From Styela clava (Eukaryota > Chordata > Ascidiacea > Stolidobranchia > Styelidae), in NCBI RefSeq assembly GCF_964204865.1, contig NC_135251.1, positions 20,956,001 to 21,020,000 of the forward strand: a stretch of DNA of 64,000 nucleotides, read 5' to 3'. The position numbers and the translations under genes were made by a program. Below are positions 58,307-64,000 of this stretch, in pieces (the stretch's first letter is position 1; every line of letters starts with the position of its first letter). The notes under the pieces were generated by a model. The model was not told the origin of the DNA, did no database searches, and saw nothing but the letters and a program-made list of their open reading frames with translations.

Positions 58307-61300
58307 ATGGAGTGTTCGACGTTCTGTATAGGTACAAAGGTACGATTTTATTCATAAAAGAAAAGTTCGTAATAACTCGGTCCGGGTTGCAGCGGTAGTC
58401 AATCTCTGTGATCTTATTTATTACACTTTAGAAACTCTATCTTAAAGTACGGCTACAAGTTAATAATATTTATTTATTTAAATGTATAATTATCCTTTTT
58501 GTATCGTTACTCATCACATTTTCTGCAGGACAACATTGATGTATTTGAAGGAATAACAATGAACGAAGCGGCAAAATTCATTTCAAGTTTTCCTGCAGGT
58601 CGCAAGGTAAGGTGGCAACACTGTTGTATTGTATTCCCACGGAAAAACGTAATAATTGTAAAGCTTGCAAATTAATCGCAGACAGTAGTTAATGATGATA
58701 TTTGAAACAGAATACAACACTATTATCAAAATCGCTCGAGCTCTGTAGATGTTTCCATTCAATTCTCAAGTGATTAATCAAATTGAAGTAATTGGTTTTG
58801 CGCTATGTTATTGATATGCATGCTTTTGCGGGTATTTGATTGAAGCTGTTTGATTCATAATTAACTACTCAATAATAGGGCCAGTTCTTATAGATTATTT
58901 CAATATCTCAATATCGTACCTGAGAAGGCATGAAAGATTTTGAAAAAAAAAATCAGAAAAAGGCCACTGCAAGCTTGGTTATTTAAAGTTTGCGTTCTTG
59001 GAAGCTTACAATTAATAATCTTAGCAGAAATATATATCTTACATATTTCATTTTATAATTTTGTGAAATATTCCTCGTTCAGAATTTTGACGACAGTTTC
59101 TATATATGCGATTTCGGAGATTTTGCAAAGAAGCACAAACGATGGCGGGAGTTATCTCCCAATTCTCGTCCGTTTTACGCAGTGAAAGTTGCTCCATATC
59201 CACCAATGATTAGATGTTTGTCTGCAATGGGCACTGGATTTGATTGCGCCAGTCAGGTGAATAAAATTAAATTCTAATCGCACACATGTATATACAATGG
59301 AAAGGTTCGAAAATTGCCTATCAAAACGGTAAATTCGAACGTGGTTAGAATTTTGATACTTTACTCTTCACGAGAAATCAGAATTGGGATAAAACCTCCT
59401 TATCCGACAATAAGATGACAGGAAAGGTAATTATGACTTTTTAAAGTTTATATATTCACTTTATTATCTTAATTTTATTTCGTAAGGAAGAAATTGATTT
59501 GGTATTAAACAATGGATCAACTCCGGATTCTATCATTTTTGCCAACCCGTCAAAACCTGTCTCACATATTATTCATGCAAGAGAGAATGGAGTGAAAATG
59601 TTGGTATTCGACAGTGAACTAGAACTTCAGAAGATCAAGAAACATTTTCCAGATTCAAAGTGTGTTCCACATTTTTATTTTACCTTTTTATTATAATAAA
59701 AAAAAAACGGGTTGAAAGATAGGTAAAAAAAAAATGAAATCCGGGGAGAACAGAACTATATCAATAACGAGATTTTTCTTATAACTCATCATGATGTAAC
59801 TAATTTGTAAAAAAAAAGTTCACGAGATAGGTATATGGATATTTTAATTGACGCAGCTCAATATCCTTGCGTGCGTATTTAAAATAAAACATCTAATATC
59901 TATGGATCTTTCATTTCAAGGTTGGTTTTACGAATGAGCGTTGACAATCCAGTGGCAGAGTTTCCTCTAGACGGCAAGTATGGTGCAACATTGGAAGAGT
60001 CCCGACATCTGATCAATATTGCAAACTTAGAGGACATGAAGATAATAGGAATAAGGTGCAACTATTAAAATTATTGAAATGAACTTCTATACCTGGTCAA
60101 CATGGGAATTCAGACAAAATTTCGCCTTTAACAAGATCCTTATATGTAGATCAATGTCATTTATTGCTTGTATTGTAACTCATAAAACTTTAAAAAGATT
60201 GATTACACATTAAAGATTCACATGCTTTATAAAAGTAAAATTAATTAATTAGAGACAAAGAACTGTAATGGAAAAAACACATTTTCATTAATTCCCTGAT
60301 TTTAAAAGTTTGCTTTATACGTTAGAATAAATTATACAAACGTTTATTATTTTTGGTTAGTTTTTTGGGTACGGTGTTCCGCTGATTCTATGAGTTACTG
60401 CCAATCAACAAGATAATATAATTAAAACATCTCTAATCTTGTAAATAAATTTTTCGGATGATTGTTTCATTCCAGCTTTCATGTTGGTAGTGGATGCCTT
60501 GATGCCAATTCATTTAAGGAAACAATTGAACACGCAAGGGAACTGTTTGATTACGGAAGAACACTAGGAATGGATTTCGATATTTTAGATATTGGAGGAG
60601 GCTTCCCTGCACTTTCGGGATCCGCTCTATCAATCGAGAAAGTATACAAATTTATTGTTACTTTCACCGCTTTATTCGTATATTTCTCTTTCCTTCTTCC
60701 TGTTGGCTTATTTCAGCTAACTCCATTTTAACGGTGTACTTTTTTCTGATTATTTGGTTCCTGCGAGACTAACTACTTATCCTTCTTCTATGCTTTTGTG
60801 CCGGTGGATCCGTATGCATGCAAGGATGCTGTAGCATAAGTAGAGATAACAATCCTAAGTGATTCAAGAGTCTTGCTGCACACTAACAGAAATAGATTTG
60901 TGTTAGTCTGCAGCAAGACTCTTAAATCACTTAGTACTTTTCTCTTGTCCTGTATCATTTCCTTTGCCAGGCTCATTGCCTACCTTTTTTCAATCCTATG
61001 TTGACATTTGGATAATATTTCCATATGTATTGCTTTTTATTTGTACTCTCGTCCTTATTGTTCTTTGTGTCATATCTACAACTCCTCATTTTTGAACGTA
61101 AAGTACAATTGTTTACAGATAGCGTCAACCGTGAATGCCTCTTTGGAAATGAATTTTCCCGCTGAAATATTTGATAAATTGCGTGTTATCGCGGAGCCAG
61201 GACGATATTATGCAGCAACAGCGTTTGTTTTGGCAACAAAGGTGATAACTAAACGAGGTAAGTGATTATATAATACAATCTAAAGGTTCAAAACTGAATG

Positions 61301-62126
61301 TTTATAGAATTCCCCATAGCATTTAGGTCATATTTATCAGATTTGTTAGGGATATACTGTTGTAATGTGATTTCATTTTGAATCAATCCAATCTGTTTCA
61401 TATATGTTATAATCAATTTTAGAGCACTCAAAACTGCCTAATGTGGATGTTGAATATACTCTAAACGAAGGAAAGCACGGATCTCTGCAGCTTTCTTATG
61501 GGACTCTACCGGGAGAGATGATTCCTTATGTTCCGGAGGTATCACAACGATATCTTGATAAAGACATTATCCTTACAATTAACAGATTCAGTTCTCGACT
61601 GCCGAGTACAAATATGTCACTATTCTTTTTATTGGTTAAATAATGGTTTTTGCATTATAGGAAAAAGCAAATAAGAATCGCCATTATGCTTGGCTCTGGG
61701 GTCCGACTTGCGATAACAAGGCGTTATCTAAGAGAATATTGGTGCCAAAATTACACATCGACGACTGGCTGTTTTGGAAAGGTAATATTTACTGCCCGAA
61801 ATCAAATTTGTCCAATATGACAATTCTTGACAAAAAGTCTATAATATGAATATCCATTTCTTTGTCAAACAGATGCTGGGGCTTACACTTTTGCATGTTC
61901 TACTGGATTTAACGGATTTAAAACAACGGCATTTTATAATATTATTTCAACAGAAAATGAGTTAGTAACTATTTTATTTTAAAATGACTTTTATGGTCAA
62001 ATTATTCTATTTAAAAAAAATAAAATTAATCAAAGATTAATTTATGTACAAATTATTTTACTTCGATTCAGAGCAATATTTTGGTCTCTCATGAATAATA
62101 AAGTCGAAGTAATATTGGAACGATGA
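58307..62126 (+). CDS. ODC1-like: Ornithine decarboxylase-like gene 2
   Basis: Second ODC-family gene, 11 exons, 1,278 nt, 425 aa: 58307-58339, 58529-58606, 59083-59256, 59487-59659, 59921-60055, 60476-60641, 61119-61257, 61423-61538, 61661-61781, 61873-61960, 62072-62126. Exon phases equal those of ODC-1. Key residues by comparison with human ODC: PLP Lys72 (FYAVK), His200 (FHVGSGC), GGG of LDIGGGFP, Glu279 and Arg282 (EPGRYY), Cys355-Asp356 (WGPTCD), Tyr383 (GAYT). The position that should hold the substrate-binding Asp332 falls in SLQLSYGTL and reads Gly326 (or Thr327), whereas ODC-1 has Asp there. The cofactor and catalytic apparatus thus look intact while ornithine recognition may differ. 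It ends in EVILER with no room for a PEST degron. A possible AATAAA lies at 62241-62246. Whether it is a true ODC, a decarboxylase of another amino acid, or a regulator is open. Confidence 0.9.
60762..60934. repeat. Hairpin repeat family, copy 3 (ODC-2 intron 6)
   Basis: 5' part as in copy 2, then a compact hairpin 60,855-60,934 with CTAAGTGATTCAAGAGTCTT arms and almost no loop. It lies on the sense strand of ODC-2. Confidence 0.85.
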
Positions 62127-64000
62127 AGAGATTGTCTCAATTTGCCGAAGGAGAAAAAATCAAGCAGAAATACATAGTTTATTTTAAGTTGTTATTGTTA
62201 AAAAAGTTTTGTTAACCGTTTGAAACACTTGAGTTAGACAAATAAATTATAGGTGCAAAAGATATAGCATTTTTAAGCAAAATATACAGTTATATCTGTC
62301 GATAATTTATTTTTTTTTGCAAAAAATAAAAGCATTATATATTAGGTTACTGTTCCATTAATTTAAATTAGTATGTATATATTTAAAGATAAAGGTACAT
62401 TTTTTCAAATTTAGACTGATTCATTAACTCGACAGTATATAGTTTTTTTAATTTTTCCGACGGGAAGTATTTGGAACAAAATTGTTATTATCAGCTTTAT
62501 AGAAAAAATTCTGTAACGGATAAATTTCAATTAGAAAAACGACCTAAAAATGAATATTAGTTCAAAATTGAATGTCGATATCCTGAAGACTTGAGGCCCC
62601 TAGACTTAATGCTGATGGTAAATTCAGTCTCGCATACCATTAAGGCTACATGTTGAGCTGCGAGTACGAACGTTGTCAGACTGGCCCGGCCTAATGCCGT
62701 ATGGTGGCGCCATATTCGTTAGATTCCTGTGTTCTATATAGATATGTAATTTAACAATTTACAGGTATATACGCATAACTGAATATTGGCGACCACCAAA
62801 TTGATGAAATAACTTGAAACAAAAACTTGATGCTACATAGGTTTTTACGTCGGAATGTTAAAGCAAAGCAAGGTAGCTGTCATTGAACAATAAAAAGATA
62901 AAATAACCGCAATTGAAACAAATTTTTAAACTTACGACGCGTAGGAAAACTGAGTCACATTGTTTTGAATTAAAATTTCCTTCACGGCCGAACGATGATT
63001 CGAACTACAGTATCGTATCATGAGAAGATTATAAAAAACACAATGTAACAGAAGATTAGTGTAATGTTTATTTTTGTTTCTAAGCTATACAGATAAAAAA
63101 ATCCTCGTTATTTATATGCGAGCCCCATGTTTATACGATCTCATATCGGAAAGATTTTAAAACAATCTGAACGTTCTCGAGTTTATGAAGTTTGTATTAT
63201 AAATACTCTGCTTTCAGATAAATTTTCGCAGTAATTTTACTCCGTTAAAGTACAATAATTGGAATGTCATGTGTTGTGATTTTGAGAGTCACTTGCAACA
63301 TTCTCACGTTGAGAAATGTGAACATATTATACATTTCGAGGTAATTTTACTCTCACGTGTGAGTTGTGTTCCATATCTCCTTTGTAGATTCATTCGACAT
63401 ATAACTCTCTTGTTTTATTGGATAAATATTCGTGATATAAAATAAAATTTCCACACTAAACAAAAATACCTTATATCAGTTTCGCTTCTGTTTACTTATT
63501 TTGTGTTTGAGATATAATCAACGCCATTCAGTGCCCACTGAATACGATTACTTTTCAGAATATGGCAGACCCTTTGTTGCATACTAGTTGCCCAGTACAT
63601 AAGGATTAAACTGAAATATGAACATATCAATGATAGTTCGATGTTATGCCTATATTCCTGGCGTTGTGAAAAAGTTTATCTATTCAAAACAATTTTGTTT
63701 GTTATAGAAATGTATTGGGAAATAGTTAGAAATTATAATCGTATTAAGCGAAAGGCATAGACATAAATCGATATGTCGGCAAATCAAAGCATTTTTAATG
63801 TGATGAAACGAAATTGATTATGAGATTATGTATAGAAAAACTTGTTATTAAAAATTAAGCATGAAAGCAATGGTAAAATGTCATGCTAATATGGAAACTG
63901 TTATCACATCTCCAAATATAACATTGTTACTTATCGATCTTAAGATCGGTAAGTATATTGATAGGTATTTGTCTGTATGTCTGTCTGTCTGTCTGTCTGT
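62127..64000. other. Right flank after ODC-2
   Basis: 1.9 kb, very A+T rich. Apart from a possible AATAAA at 62,241-62,246 and the terminal microsatellite, I see no gene or element. Confidence 0.6.
63970..64000. repeat. CTGT microsatellite running off the right edge
   Basis: Repeated CTGT tetranucleotides to the end of the window; the array length is unknown. It is preceded by the palindromic word GATCTTAAGATC at about 63,938. Confidence 0.9.

Overview
This is an A+T-rich, intron-dense nuclear DNA window from a metazoan. Every gene is split into many short exons with GT-AG introns of about 50 to 1,100 bp, and the spacers and larger introns are full of short inverted-repeat transposons. No bacterial-style operon, rRNA or complete tRNA gene was seen. 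The compact introns, DPP4-family genes and abundant hAT-type elements suit an invertebrate deuterostome such as a tunicate, but that placement is a guess.

Region 1 (1-40,214) is a cluster of four paralogous dipeptidyl-peptidase-4-like genes (S9B serine peptidases, predicted type II membrane proteins). I call them A, B, C and D. A is on the minus strand and is cut by the left edge: exons 1-13 of 19 are present. B (8,813-18,389), C (21,999-29,549) and D (32,158-40,214) are on the plus strand in tandem. All share the same exon order and intron phases. Conceptual splicing gives 790 aa (B), 795 aa (C) and 800 aa (D). B and C are a recent segmental duplication that carried the promoter-proximal and 3' flanking sequence along. 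In B, C and D the Ser-Asp-His triad and most of the proline pocket are kept. The residues that in DPP4 grip the substrate N-terminus (Arg125, Glu205, Glu206) are altered in every copy, and B has lost the whole segment by an in-frame deletion. D has a G-to-T change at position +1 of one splice donor.

Region 2 (42,779-62,126) holds two ornithine-decarboxylase-like genes in head-to-head orientation, ODC-1 (minus, 419 aa) and ODC-2 (plus, 425 aa), each with 11 exons. The 11.8 kb between them is transposon-rich. It contains a 2.3 kb hAT-type element with a perfect 8-bp target duplication and another transposon nested inside it, a decayed Ty3/Gypsy-like gag-pol fragment, a duplicated copy of the ODC-2 upstream region, and a broken ODC exon. 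The last two suggest a lost third ODC locus. The C-termini of both ODCs stop before the vertebrate degradation tail would begin, and ODC-2 lacks the aspartate expected at the substrate amino group.

The two gene groups have no obvious shared pathway; they look like two neighbouring local expansions in a transposon-rich segment. Region 3 (62,127-64,000) shows no gene and ends in a CTGT microsatellite. Exon coordinates were read by hand from splice signals, reading phase and comparison among paralogues. The human residue numbers used for comparison come from memory of the families, not from a database search.
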